A stretch of DNA of 64,000 bases from Radiobacillus deserti (GCF_007301515.1 NZ_CP041666.1:1240001-1304000), one strand, 5' to 3'. Shown: positions 32,127-41,108, counted from the first letter of the stretch. Notes: a model not told the origin generated them from the sequence alone. Made by a program: numbers and translations.

Positions 32127-33860
32127 TTTCATCTGAACCTCTAACCAGCCACGAACGCTATTAATAAACCATATTTTTTCGTATGTAATTAAATCTGTCT
32201 TCGTTATTACTTTTTCTTCAATTTTTCCTTGATTCAATAAGTGCTGTCGAAGTGTCCCTGCTAATAGACCACATGTTTGGGGAGGGGTATAAAATGCTCC
32301 ATTTTTCTCTACTACGAGATTTCCAAACGTAAATTCGGTCAATTCTTCCTGTTCATTCCACAAAAGTGGAGAGAAACAGGAATCCGGCGCCTCTTTCTGG
32401 TGTTTATCATATATGGACCGGTGAGTTGTTTTGTGAAAAAGGAAGCGATCTGCTTTATTGATTGCTGATTTTGCAAGAGTACAAATAACTGGACCTTTCA
32501 CTGAGACAACCTTTTCAGCTTCTAGGACATGCTGTCCATTCCTGTCAATAAGTAATCTTGTTTTAAAATGACCAGAGTTGTGCTGATTCGCTAATTCCAT
32601 CATCTCTTCTTCTATGATATTCCAGTCCACAGGATAATCGAAGTAAGAAGCAGATTGTTGAAGCCTTTCTCTATGAAGTGGCCACAAAGGAAATGTCCCA
32701 TTTTCTAGTGAGATGGACTCTAACAATTGAAAGGTTGGAATTGGTTCTTCCGATAGTACTTGAGCTTTTGCGAATAGCTCTTCATACTCCCCATCCACTG
32801 TCGAATCCCAAGTAATACCTCCACCGACACCATATGTTGCTTGATGAGAGACAGTGTCCACGATGACTGTACGGATGGGAACATTGAAAACAGCATCACG
32901 ATCCGGTGTAATATAGCCAATTGCACCACAATAAACATCTCTGGGGCTAGTTTCTAGCTCAGCAATATAATCCATTGTACGAAGCTTTGGTGCTCCTGTA
33001 ATAGAACCGCAAGGAAATAAAGCTTGAAACCATTCAAAGATGGTTGTATTCGGTTGAAGTTCAGCCTCAATCGTTGACGTCATTTGATGAACTGTTGGAT
33101 AGGATTCTACTTCGAACAATTTATTTACCTTAACGCTACCGGGCTTGGCAATGCGACTAACATCATTACGAAGTAAATCCACAATCATGATGTTCTCCGC
33201 CATTTCTTTTTCCGATTTCCTTAGATGAATCATTTGATTCCTATCTTCTTCTAAAAACCGTCCACGTTTGGCTGTGCCCTTCATCGGTTTTGTAGTGATT
33301 TTTGTCCCATCAATACGGAAAAATAATTCTGGTGAAACGGATAGGATGCGTCGGTTTCCAATATTAAGATACGCACTAAAGGATGCTTTTTGCTTGTCGA
33401 CTAGCTGCTTATAGAAGGAAAAGTCATCCCCATAAAAATCTGCAGCTAATCTAGCCGTATAATTGACTTGATAGGTATCCCCAATTTCAATCGCGTGCTT
33501 TATTTTGGAGATCCCTTTTTCGTAGTCCAATCGGGATGTATGGAGCTTCCATTTAGAAACGGAGAAGGGCTCCGTGAATTTCGGTATCTCCTTACTCGGT
33601 TTTTCGAAAATAGCAAACCATATTAGGGGTATATTCGTATTTTGATAGACTTTAGAGTTAGGAAGAAATGCCGGTGCTGCCTCGTAAGATACATATCCGG
33701 CTGCAAAGTAGCCAGCATCTACTTCTTTTTCAACCTGCAACATAATGTGATGTATTTCTGATACATGATTCGTTTGGTAGATTCGTAATGGGTCTTGAAA
33801 GGAAAGAGGTGTTATTTGGCCATTCTTATCCGAGAATTCAAAGAGTAGCAATGGGTTCAT
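32124..33860 (-). CDS. pabB: Aminodeoxychorismate synthase I fused to aminodeoxychorismate lyase (PabB-PabC)
   Basis: A 578-residue fusion for p-aminobenzoate synthesis in the folate pathway. Residues about 90-365 are the chorismate-binding domain (IEIGDTYQVNYTARL, KPMKGTAKRG with the Lys typical of PabB rather than TrpE, GSITGAPKLRTMDYI, YGVGGGITWDST). Residues about 375-578 form a fold-IV PLP lyase (FPLWPLHRERLQQSA, LFHKTTHRSIYD, ELTEFTFGNLVV, CGLLAGTLRQ) that converts aminodeoxychorismate to p-aminobenzoate and pyruvate. It overlaps the pabA gene by 23 bp. The separate pabC of Bacillus is therefore unnecessary. Confidence 0.92.
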   Translation of the reverse strand: MNPLLLFEFSDKNGQITPLSFQDPLRIYQTNHVSEIHHIMLQVEKEVDAGYFAAGYVSYEAAPAFLPNSKVYQNTNIPLIWFAIFEKPSKEIPKFTEPFSVSKWKLHTSRLDYEKGISKIKHAIEIGDTYQVNYTARLAADFYGDDFSFYKQLVDKQKASFSAYLNIGNRRILSVSPELFFRIDGTKITTKPMKGTAKRGRFLEEDRNQMIHLRKSEKEMAENIMIVDLLRNDVSRIAKPGSVKVNKLFEVESYPTVHQMTSTIEAELQPNTTIFEWFQALFPCGSITGAPKLRTMDYIAELETSPRDVYCGAIGYITPDRDAVFNVPIRTVIVDTVSHQATYGVGGGITWDSTVDGEYEELFAKAQVLSEEPIPTFQLLESISLENGTFPLWPLHRERLQQSASYFDYPVDWNIIEEEMMELANQHNSGHFKTRLLIDRNGQHVLEAEKVVSVKGPVICTLAKSAINKADRFLFHKTTHRSIYDKHQKEAPDSCFSPLLWNEQEELTEFTFGNLVVEKNGAFYTPPQTCGLLAGTLRQHLLNQGKIEEKVITKTDLITYEKIWFINSVRGWLEVQMK

Positions 33861-34458
33861 GATTTACCCCCTTTTGATTGAGCTTCCATTTTACTGCTTG
33901 TTCATAACTATTCTGCACCATTTCAAATCCATTTTCTGTCCACTCAGATTCCGGGTGAAATTGGATAGCTTCTAATGGAAACTCTTTATGACGTAATCCC
34001 ATGATAACCCCATCTTCCGACCTCGAACTAACGATAAACTCAGATGGAAAATCTGGCATTGCGGCAACTAAAGAGTGATAGCGTGTCACATAAATGGAAT
34101 TGGGAATGGTATGGAATACGCCTGTGTTGTCATGTGTGATTTGGCTTCGCTTTCCATGCATAGGTTGATTGCCCTTTGTGACGGTTCCACCAAAAACTTC
34201 TACGATTATTTGTAGACCTAGACATATTCCAAAAATGGGATACCTTTTGTGAAACACTTTTATAATATCCTGGGTCATTGGTCTATCAGATGGTTTACCA
34301 GGACCAGGGGAGAGGACAATTAACTCAGGGCTCCATTCTTTCACTTGATTACGAGTTATTTTATCGTGCTGCACGACACGAACATCGGGATGAAATTGTT
34401 TATAGTATTGAACAAGATTGTACGTGAAAGAGTCGTAGTGATCGATGATTAGGATCAT
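33838..34458 (-). CDS. pabA: Aminodeoxychorismate/anthranilate synthase glutamine amidotransferase
   Basis: A 206-residue class I glutamine amidotransferase that supplies ammonia to PabB. The triad is visible: Cys in FGICLGLQI, and His and Glu in QFHPESEW. IIDHYDSFTYNLVQY and LSPGPGKPSD are typical of PabA/TrpG. As no trp genes are near and the next gene is pabB, the role in folate synthesis is the main one. It is the first gene of the operon and ends inside pabB (23-bp overlap), implying translational coupling. Confidence 0.92.
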   Translation of the reverse strand: MILIIDHYDSFTYNLVQYYKQFHPDVRVVQHDKITRNQVKEWSPELIVLSPGPGKPSDRPMTQDIIKVFHKRYPIFGICLGLQIIVEVFGGTVTKGNQPMHGKRSQITHDNTGVFHTIPNSIYVTRYHSLVAAMPDFPSEFIVSSRSEDGVIMGLRHKEFPLEAIQFHPESEWTENGFEMVQNSYEQAVKWKLNQKGVNHEPIATL

Positions 34459-34550
34459 GCTTCATATCCCTTTCTATAAATTTCATTTGCCTTATTATAC
34501 CGTGTTTGTGAAATGGCACGCTATAAAAACGACACTCTATTAAGGAATAT

Positions 34551-34580
34551 ACAAAAAGCTATGGACATAAAGCCCATAGC
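34551..34580 (-). terminator. Intrinsic terminator (minus strand)
   Basis: A 7-bp stem (34558-34564 with 34574-34580) followed, on the minus strand, by five T. It ends the luciferase-like oxidoreductase transcript. Confidence 0.65.
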
Positions 34581-34586
34581 CTTGAA

Positions 34587-35588
34587 TTATTTCATCATTT
34601 CTGCCACGTATTCATACGAACGTAATCGATCCTTTTGGTCGAACACTTGTGTATTAATAATGACTTCATTTGCTTGCGTTTTTTCAATGAATTGTTGCAG
34701 CTTTTGTTTGACCAATTCTGGTTCCCCAATCATGGTTGCTTCAGAGTTTAGTCGTTCTGTGATGGCAGCTTGCTCATGAACGGTAAAAGCCTCTTCCATG
34801 TTATCAACAGGTGGTTTCAACTGGGTAGGTTGCCCACGTGTTAAACTTAAAAATTGTTGCTGTTGAGAGGTTGCAAGCCATTTAGCTCGTTCTTCTGTTT
34901 CAGCTGCTATAATGTTTACTCCTACCATTGCATACGGCTCTTTTAATGCTTCGGACGGACGGAAGTTATCTCGATATAGCTTAAGCGCAGCCATCGTGTA
35001 ATCAGGTGAAAAATGACTCGCAAAGGCAAATGGTAGTCCTTTCTCCGCTGCAAGTCTTGCACTAAATCCACTTGAACCAAGCAGCCATATTGGAATTTGC
35101 AATCCTTCACCTGGAAATGCATGAACTCTAGCTGTTCCATTAAAGTAGTCCTCTAATTCCTCTACCTGAAGTGGAAAATCCTCTGGACTACTATTTAATG
35201 TTCTTCTAAGTGCATAGGCTGTTGCTTGGTCACTACCTGGTGCTCTTCCGAGTCCTAAATCAATTCGACCTGGGTAGAGAGATTCCAATGTGCCAAATTG
35301 TTCAGCAATCACAATGGGAGCATGGTTTGGGAGCATAACACCGCCAGATCCAACTCGAATATGATTCGTTGCGCCAGCGATATGTCCAATGACAACAGAA
35401 GTAGCACTGCTAGCAATCCCTGGCATGTTATGATGTTCCGCAAGCCAATACCGGTGGAATCCCCACTTTTCTACATGTTGAGCAAGCTCCACACTATCTT
35501 TAAAAGACTGCCCTGCACCGCTCCCTTCTTTGATGGGGGCGAGGTCTAATACGGATAATCGTGTATGATGAAATTGTTTGCTAGTCAT
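34587..35588 (-). CDS. LLM class flavin-dependent oxidoreductase
   Basis: A 333-residue bacterial-luciferase-like monooxygenase with a TIM-barrel fold, using FMNH2 from a partner reductase. Characteristic stretches are LSVLDLAPIKEG at the start, GFHRYWLAEHHNMPGIASSAT, RVGSGGVMLPNHAPIVIAEQ and GLGRAPGSDQAT. This is the MsnO8/YceB-like group of uncharacterised LLM oxidoreductases in Firmicutes. The substrate is unknown. It is monocistronic, with its own terminator. Confidence 0.9.
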   Translation of the reverse strand: MTSKQFHHTRLSVLDLAPIKEGSGAGQSFKDSVELAQHVEKWGFHRYWLAEHHNMPGIASSATSVVIGHIAGATNHIRVGSGGVMLPNHAPIVIAEQFGTLESLYPGRIDLGLGRAPGSDQATAYALRRTLNSSPEDFPLQVEELEDYFNGTARVHAFPGEGLQIPIWLLGSSGFSARLAAEKGLPFAFASHFSPDYTMAALKLYRDNFRPSEALKEPYAMVGVNIIAAETEERAKWLATSQQQQFLSLTRGQPTQLKPPVDNMEEAFTVHEQAAITERLNSEATMIGEPELVKQKLQQFIEKTQANEVIINTQVFDQKDRLRSYEYVAEMMK

Positions 35589-35660
35589 TTTTATTCACTC
35601 CTACTAGTTGAATTCCGAGTAGTAGAAAGCATACTCCTGTTTATAGGAAGAGTCCAGAAA

Positions 35661-36086
35661 TTAGCTTACCGTTTCGTTCGGATAATCACAATATTCGATG
35701 ATAGTGCCCTCTGTATCTGCGGGATTTAAGTAGATTAATCGTCTTCCATGCTTGTTTGTTCTCAAGGTATCCTCTAGGACACGAATGCCTTGTTCCTTTA
35801 GTTGTTGAATAGCTTCAGGCAAATTGTCTACCTTATATGCAATATGATGAACCCCTTTTCCTTTTTGTTTGATAAAACGAGCGATAGGAGAGGTAGTATT
35901 ATTTGTAGGGCATAAGAGCTCTGTGCGATACCCATCTATATCAATAATAGCTACTTCACTTTCTACTCCTTTAGCTTCACTTCGATATCGATCAATTAAT
36001 TTGCCCCCAAGAACCTCTATATGAAATTGGATACTTTCATCAAGCTGACGAACGGCAATCCCGATATGGTCCATTTGTTTTTTCAT
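35661..36086 (-). CDS. mce: Methylmalonyl-CoA epimerase (VOC fold)
   Basis: A 141-residue VOC-superfamily metalloenzyme that interconverts (R)- and (S)-methylmalonyl-CoA. H7 in MDHIGIAV, the later GVHHIAYKV and the Glu of GTIIEYCDY fit the metal ligands. FHIEVLGGKLIDRY and TELLCPTNNTTSPIARF match epimerases closely. In Bacillaceae the gene often lies with methylmalonyl-CoA mutase or propionyl-CoA carboxylase genes; neither is here. The assignment rests on the sequence alone, and another lactoylglutathione lyase-like role is possible. Confidence 0.8.
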   Translation of the reverse strand: MKKQMDHIGIAVRQLDESIQFHIEVLGGKLIDRYRSEAKGVESEVAIIDIDGYRTELLCPTNNTTSPIARFIKQKGKGVHHIAYKVDNLPEAIQQLKEQGIRVLEDTLRTNKHGRRLIYLNPADTEGTIIEYCDYPNETVS

Positions 36087-36194
36087 GCTTCCATAACCCC
36101 TTACGAATTTTTATCTTAAGCATAGCTGGATTGTAGAGAATACGTCAAAAATAAAAAATGGCCACCAAATAAATTGGACAGCCATTAATGTGTA

Positions 36195-36671
36195 TTAGTT
36201 AGAAGATAGTTTTGTGCGGAAATCCTGTAGCTTAGTTCTTGTTGCTTTCACTAACCCTTTCATTTTATTAATTTGTAATTTTTCTTCTTGCGTATGTGAA
36301 AGCAGAGGATATAAGCTTTCTTCAATCGTTTTATAATCGTTCGGGTAGTTTTTCTCCACCATTTTTTCAATGACATCCCAGTTTTTTTCTAATGCTTTTC
36401 CTTGTTTTTTAATTCGCTGTACTTTATCCGGATTGTCCACTAGTGTACTCTCTAGGCGAGCTAAAGTAGCCACAACTGTTTTTAGCCCCATCAAAATTTC
36501 TTGATCATCTGCAGATTCACTTGCAACTCCAACTTCTTTAGATTGTGCATTGATTTGACTAATGGTACGCTGTACTTCTTCGTTCTTATTCGGTTCACCA
36601 GGACTCCAACCAGTTAAGGCAACAACACCTATTATTACTAGTGGTGTTAAGTAGAAAATGATTTTTCGCAT
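36195..36671 (-). CDS. Exported helical protein of unknown function
   Basis: A 158-residue protein with one N-terminal hydrophobic segment (residues 3-20) that may be an uncleaved anchor or a signal peptide; there is no lipobox Cys. The rest is charged and mostly helical, with repeated Lys/Glu-rich stretches (VQRIKKQGKALEKNW, LQINKMKGLVKATRTKL). AAAAGGAG lies 9 bp before the ATG at 36671, so that start is preferred over 36701. I do not recognise a family. It is followed downstream by an epimerase gene but after 108 bp, so it is probably separate. Confidence 0.7.
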   Translation of the reverse strand: MRKIIFYLTPLVIIGVVALTGWSPGEPNKNEEVQRTISQINAQSKEVGVASESADDQEILMGLKTVVATLARLESTLVDNPDKVQRIKKQGKALEKNWDVIEKMVEKNYPNDYKTIEESLYPLLSHTQEEKLQINKMKGLVKATRTKLQDFRTKLSSN

Positions 36672-36778
36672 CTGCCACATCTCCTTTTTCTTATACGTCA
36701 CAATTATTTTCCCTATCTTCCATAATTTTTATACGAAAATAGTTAGCAAAATAAGTGAGAGACATGGCAGTAAAACAA

Positions 36779-36808
36779 AAACAGCACTAGATGGTCCTAG
36801 TACTGTTT
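36779..36808 (-). terminator. Hairpin after the BH0509-like gene
   Basis: A 12-bp stem with one mismatch (36779-36790 with 36797-36808), followed on the minus strand by a T-rich stretch; a likely terminator of the small gene at 36817-36963. Confidence 0.6.
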
Positions 36809-36816
36809 GTAAAAGT

Positions 36817-36963
36817 TTACATTAAGTCATATACAGAATCTTCAAAGTAGAGCCAGTGGTAATATTCGATTTGTTCGTCAGACATTCTTAACACATCTTC
36901 TTTATTAAGTTTCGTCATATCCCAGAGATGTTCCATCTTCGTGTTTCGTTCCATTTGGCTCAT
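36817..36963 (-). CDS. BH0509-like small protein
   Basis: A 48-residue acidic peptide with an ideal ribosome site (GGAGG, 7 bp before ATG). The pattern MSQMERNTKMEHLW then DVLRMSDEQIEYYHWLYFED resembles the BH0509 family of Bacillaceae peptides, which share a conserved ER-x-x-M start and an S-D-E-x-I/x-E segment. The function is unknown. It is divergent from the NSS symporter gene and followed by a terminator hairpin. Confidence 0.7.
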   Translation of the reverse strand: MSQMERNTKMEHLWDMTKLNKEDVLRMSDEQIEYYHWLYFEDSVYDLM

Positions 36964-37261
36964 TGTAATTCCTCCTTGTACCCAAGATTGGTACGCTCAC
37001 TTGGTTGTAATTCCAAGTTTTTCATTTCTTGGTTTTATTATATATCTCAAAATGAGATTAAACAAATATCAAAATGAGATAGATGGGAGAACCACTAATA
37101 GAAATGTGATATTGAAGCGGACAATCGTCTAATATTCTGTTTTAATAGGTTCGTTAGGGTTTCGTTTTTGCCTTCTGATTGGAATTATGGCACTCTTTAT
37201 GGGAAGTAGGTATTAAGCAAGGTCATTATTTGAAAAGTATGTCAACTAGGAGAGTGAACGT

Positions 37262-38599
37262 ATGAATCGAGAACAATGGTCGTCTAAGCTAGGCTTTATC
37301 ATGTCTTCCGCGGGCGCTGCAATTGGGTTAGGCGCGATATGGAAGTTTCCATATATAGCAGGTATGAATGGAGGAGCAGCTTTTTTTCTAATCTTTATTC
37401 TTTTTACCGTTCTGATTGGCTTACCGTTATTAATATCAGAATTTATTATAGGTCGAGGTGCTCAAAAAGAAGCAATAACTGCCTATAAGCTGTTAGCACC
37501 AGGCACACAGTGGAATATTATCGGGAAATTGGGCGTTCTAGGCTCGTTTCTGCTTTTATCCTTCTATAGTGTTGTTGGTGGTTGGGTGCTCATCTATACA
37601 ACTCAATCTCTTGTAGGAGGAGTAATTAAAGAAGGTGCCAACTATCCTGAGATGTTTGGAAATATTACTGGTTCTCCAGCAATTACCCTGCTTGGATTAG
37701 CTCTATTTTTACTAATAAATGTGTTATTTATTTCGCTCGGAATCCGCAATGGGATTGAAAAAGCGAACAAGTATATGATGCCATTATTATTCATTTTCTT
37801 CTTAATTGTAGTCGTACGTTCCTTAACGCTCGATGGTGCGATGGAAGGGATTGAATTTTTCTTAATGCCTGATTTCTCCAAAATAACAGGGGAAGGTGTC
37901 TTATATGCATTAGGACAATCCTTTTTTGCTTTAGCGGTAGGTTTTTCGGTGATGGTTACGTACAGTTCTTATTTAGGAAAAGAAACCAGTTTAACGAGCT
38001 CAGCGATTTCAGTTGTGATTATGAACATTTTTGTTTCGTTACTTGCCGGTCTGGCAATATTTCCAGCTGTATATGCATTTAATATGGAGCCTAGCGAAGG
38101 TCCGGGGCTATTATTTATGGTTTTGCCTACAGTATTTGGTCATATTCCGTTTGGAGAAGTGTTCTTGAGTTTGTTTTTATTACTATTTCTGTTTGCGACA
38201 TTAACGTCTTCATTCAGCATGCTAGAAATTATTGTGTCCGCGTTTACGGAAAATGGAAAGCGAGCTCGGAAAAAAGTTACGTGGGTTTCCGGTGTCATCA
38301 TGTTTGTTGCTGGGATTCCTGCAGCGCTATCCATGAATGTGCTCAGTGATTTTAAGATTTATGAAAAAACTGTTTTTGATGCAACGGATTACTTAGTGAG
38401 TAATATACTATTACCATTAGGGTGCTTATTAATTGCATTATTTATTGTCTATCGAATGGATCAAAAACTTGTAAAAGAGCAGTTTTTTCTTTCTACTTCT
38501 CTTTCGCCAGTATGGTATAGACTCTGGAGAGCAGTGATGAAATGGATTGTACCGATAACGATTTTGATCGTGTACGTAAATTTAGTAGGATTTATATAA
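37262..38599 (+). CDS. Neurotransmitter:sodium symporter family amino-acid transporter
   Basis: A 445-residue Na+-coupled transporter of the NSS (SLC6/MhsT) family with about 11 membrane helices. The unwound TM1 sodium/substrate site reads SSAGAAIGLGAIWKFPY, with GMNGGAAFF after it; TM6 has ALGQSFFALAVGFSVMVTYSSY, also typical. It imports a neutral amino acid. The alanine dehydrogenase gene lies 92 bp downstream on the same strand, which suggests that alanine or another substrate feeding that enzyme is taken up. Its own promoter region precedes it. Confidence 0.92.
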   Translation: MNREQWSSKLGFIMSSAGAAIGLGAIWKFPYIAGMNGGAAFFLIFILFTVLIGLPLLISEFIIGRGAQKEAITAYKLLAPGTQWNIIGKLGVLGSFLLLSFYSVVGGWVLIYTTQSLVGGVIKEGANYPEMFGNITGSPAITLLGLALFLLINVLFISLGIRNGIEKANKYMMPLLFIFFLIVVVRSLTLDGAMEGIEFFLMPDFSKITGEGVLYALGQSFFALAVGFSVMVTYSSYLGKETSLTSSAISVVIMNIFVSLLAGLAIFPAVYAFNMEPSEGPGLLFMVLPTVFGHIPFGEVFLSLFLLLFLFATLTSSFSMLEIIVSAFTENGKRARKKVTWVSGVIMFVAGIPAALSMNVLSDFKIYEKTVFDATDYLVSNILLPLGCLLIALFIVYRMDQKLVKEQFFLSTSLSPVWYRLWRAVMKWIVPITILIVYVNLVGFI

Positions 38600-38691
38600 A
38601 TAGGTTATAATGGTTGAGGGCGCTTTCATTTGTGCCCTCATAATGCCGTAATTATTACATATTTAACCTTACAGTATGGGAGGCAGGAACA

Positions 38692-39807
38692 ATGATTATT
38701 GGGATTCCAAAAGAAATTAAAAACAATGAGAACAGAGTTGGAATAACTCCAGCAGGTGTGGATCAGTTTGTAAAAGCAGGTCATCAGGTTTATGTAGAGA
38801 AGGATGCAGGCCTTGGCAGTGGATTCACGAATGAAGATTATCAAGCTGCAGGTGCTACCATGTTAGATCGCGCTGATGATGTGTGGGGCAAAGCGGAAAT
38901 GGTCATTAAAGTCAAAGAACCATTGGCCGAAGAGTACCCGTACTTCCGAAGAGATTTAGTCTTGTTTACGTATTTACACTTGGCGGCAGAGCCAAGCTTA
39001 ACAAAAGCACTCGTTGACAGCGGTATTACAGCGATCGCGTATGAAACAGTAGCAGTCGGCCGTTCCTTACCGTTGTTAACTCCAATGAGTGAGGTAGCTG
39101 GAAGAATGGCATCCCAAATCGGTGCACAATGCTTAGAAAAACCTAAAGGTGGAAAAGGAATTCTTTTGGGTGGCATTCCAGGGGTAAAACGAGGAAAAGT
39201 TACTGTAATTGGTGGAGGAGTAGTTGGAACAAATGCAGCTAAAATCGCAATTGGTTTAGGCGCAGACGTTACTATAATGGATGTTAGTGCGGATCGCTTA
39301 CGTGAGTTAGATGATATCTTTGGAAATACAGTGCATACATTAATGTCTAACCCAGTAAATATCGCAGATGCAGTAGCAGATTCCGACTTAGTCGTAGGTG
39401 CCGTATTGATTCCTGGTGCACGTGCTCCAAAGCTAGTGACAGAAGATATGATTAAATCAATGCGTGACGGTAGCGTAGTTGTCGACGTAGCAATCGACCA
39501 AGGCGGTATTATCGAAACATGTGACCATATTACAACACACGATAATCCAACCTATGTGAAGCACGGAGTCGTACACTATGCCGTAGCAAACATGCCAGGT
39601 GCAGTACCACGAACTTCTACAGTAGGTCTTACAAACGTGACGATTCCATATGCGTTACAGCTAGCAGACAAAGGAGTAGCCGAAGCGGTTGCTGGAAATG
39701 CTTCTTTGAAATCGGGCGTTAATGTGATGGATGGATATGTGACATACGAAGCTGTGGCACGTGATTTAAGCTATGAATATAAGACAGTGGACGAGTTGCT
39801 AGAATAG
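38692..39807 (+). CDS. ald: Alanine dehydrogenase
   Basis: A 371-residue NAD-dependent enzyme converting L-alanine to pyruvate and ammonia, used for growth on alanine and in sporulation. Signature stretches are GIPKEIKNNENRVGITPAG, the catalytic Lys in MVIKVKEP, FTYLHLAAE with the catalytic His, and the NAD site VIGGGVVGTNAAKIAIGLG. VDVAIDQGG holds the active-site Asp. GGGAGG precedes the ATG. The upstream amino-acid symporter probably supplies its substrate. A strong terminator follows. Confidence 0.96.
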   Translation: MIIGIPKEIKNNENRVGITPAGVDQFVKAGHQVYVEKDAGLGSGFTNEDYQAAGATMLDRADDVWGKAEMVIKVKEPLAEEYPYFRRDLVLFTYLHLAAEPSLTKALVDSGITAIAYETVAVGRSLPLLTPMSEVAGRMASQIGAQCLEKPKGGKGILLGGIPGVKRGKVTVIGGGVVGTNAAKIAIGLGADVTIMDVSADRLRELDDIFGNTVHTLMSNPVNIADAVADSDLVVGAVLIPGARAPKLVTEDMIKSMRDGSVVVDVAIDQGGIIETCDHITTHDNPTYVKHGVVHYAVANMPGAVPRTSTVGLTNVTIPYALQLADKGVAEAVAGNASLKSGVNVMDGYVTYEAVARDLSYEYKTVDELLE

Positions 39808-39817
39808 AAAGAGAGGG

Positions 39818-39846
39818 AACCCCCGCGGGATGCGGGGGTTTTTTGA
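39818..39846 (+). terminator. Strong intrinsic terminator of ald
   Basis: A 9-bp GC-rich stem (39818-39826 with 39832-39840) and six T. Array B starts 14 bp after it. Confidence 0.92.
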
Positions 39847-39859
39847 ATTTTAGCGAATA

Positions 39860-39971
39860 TGAAAGTAATTCTATTTAAAATAAAAGTATTTGAGTAGGAA
39901 ATGAAAGTATTTGAGCTTTTTTAAAAGTAAATTTATATTCTATGAAAGTATGTTATTCAATATTGAAAGTA
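39860..39971 (+). repeat. Phased TGAAAGTA array B (six units, 21-bp period)
   Basis: TGAAAGTA or TAAAAGTA begins at 39860, 39881, 39902, 39922, 39943 and 39964, spacings of 21, 21, 20, 21 and 21 bp. The next two or three bases are usually A/T and the rest of each unit is variable. The array lies between the ald terminator and the ribosome site of the NERD gene, so it covers the NERD promoter region. The same motif, period and copy number recur after the NERD gene (array C) and at 7475-7585 (array A). Confidence 0.88.
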
Positions 39972-40026
39972 TTTTATAAAGGAAGATGGAACTACTTACC
40001 GAAAGAATATACAAAGGAGGTATGTT

Positions 40027-40998
40027 ATGTTAATAAAAAATAGGCAAGTCCCGTTAAGAATGAAAATGGATGAAGCGCTTCTTCGAAGATTACCGGCAAA
40101 TCATTATAAAAGAAAAATCATTGAAGAAGACTTTGCCAAAAGAAAGGCTGGCTACGATGGAGAGCAAGCTATTGATTATTTTATAAATCGATTACCCTCC
40201 CACATTTTCCACATTTTTCATGATCTCCGCTTAAACGTAAATTCTCATTATTTTCAAATTGATACGCTTTTGCTTTCCCAGTATTTCACCATAATCATTG
40301 AAATAAAAAATATAGTCGGGACGCTTTATTTTGACACGATTTCTAAACAGTTTATTAGGAAATTGGAGGATAGGGAGGAAGGCTTCCGAGATCCAATTAT
40401 TCAGGTGAAGGAACAGAAAGAGCTTCTGAATGAATGGTTTGAGGTTAGAGGATTAAGCTCCTTCCCAATTGAAACGTTAATCGGAATAAGCAATCCGTCT
40501 ACAATTGTTACGGCAAGTAAAAATAGCCACCATATTTATAAGAAAGTATTACATTTCGAGCATTTAAAAGATAGGATATTTGAATTAATGGATCAACATA
40601 AGCGGTCCAGGATAACGAATAGAGAGCTATTAGAAATTGGCAATAGTCTTCAACATGAACATGCTCCATTGGTTCAAGATGTTACAAAGATTTATGGGAT
40701 TGAGAGTACGGAGGTTGGCAAAGGCGTTTATTGTAATGTATGTACTCAGTTATCTATGGTTAGAGGGCATGGTAGGTGGAAGTGTTTGAAGTGTGGAAAA
40801 ACGTGTCGGACTGGACATATACAGGCTATTCAAGATTATCTTCTACTAGTAGATCGATTTATAACGAACAAAGATTGTAGAAGCTTTTTGAAATTAAAAG
40901 ACCCCGCAGCAGCTTCTAGAATTTTAAAGAGTACAGGACTACCGTGGAAAGGTGGATATAAAGATAGGAGGTATTTTTTGCCGGAAATGTTGAAATGA
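40027..40998 (+). CDS. NERD-domain protein with zinc ribbon, flanked by phased arrays
   Basis: A 323-residue protein. Residues about 40-165 are a NERD nuclease-related domain: GYDGEQAID, then the catalytic-type D79 (FQIDTLLL) and E92-I-K94 (IEIKNIVG). Residues about 237-258 carry CNVC and CLKC, a zinc ribbon that could bind nucleic acid. The C-terminal part (DYLLLVDRFITNKDC to the end) is specific to this group. AAAGGAGG precedes the ATG. Both sides of the gene carry an identical type of repeat array in the same orientation, and the TGA stop is part of the first unit of array C. The function is unknown; DNA cleavage or repair is an inference from the fold. Confidence 0.85.
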   Translation: MLIKNRQVPLRMKMDEALLRRLPANHYKRKIIEEDFAKRKAGYDGEQAIDYFINRLPSHIFHIFHDLRLNVNSHYFQIDTLLLSQYFTIIIEIKNIVGTLYFDTISKQFIRKLEDREEGFRDPIIQVKEQKELLNEWFEVRGLSSFPIETLIGISNPSTIVTASKNSHHIYKKVLHFEHLKDRIFELMDQHKRSRITNRELLEIGNSLQHEHAPLVQDVTKIYGIESTEVGKGVYCNVCTQLSMVRGHGRWKCLKCGKTCRTGHIQAIQDYLLLVDRFITNKDCRSFLKLKDPAAASRILKSTGLPWKGGYKDRRYFLPEMLK

Positions 40999-41108
40999 AA
41001 GTATTTAGCTAAATTCTAATAGTAATTTAAATATTTTTAAAAGTAATTTTGGTTGAATTGAAAGTATGGATCAAAAAATTAAAAGTGTTTTAGAAACATT
41101 TGAAAGTA
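40996..41108 (+). repeat. Phased TGAAAGTA array C (six units, exact 21-bp period)
   Basis: Units begin at 40996, 41017, 41038, 41059, 41080 and 41101, each exactly 21 bp apart. They read TGAAAGTA three times, TAAAAGTA once, and TAATAGTA and TAAAAGTG once each. The first unit contains the stop codon of the NERD gene. The last runs into a C-rich tract. Same orientation as array B. Confidence 0.88.

Noticed and set aside
39860..41108. CRISPR array
   Set aside because: The repeat unit is only 8-11 bp, degenerate, with 10-13 bp AT-rich spacers; no cas gene is near. It does not fit any CRISPR type.
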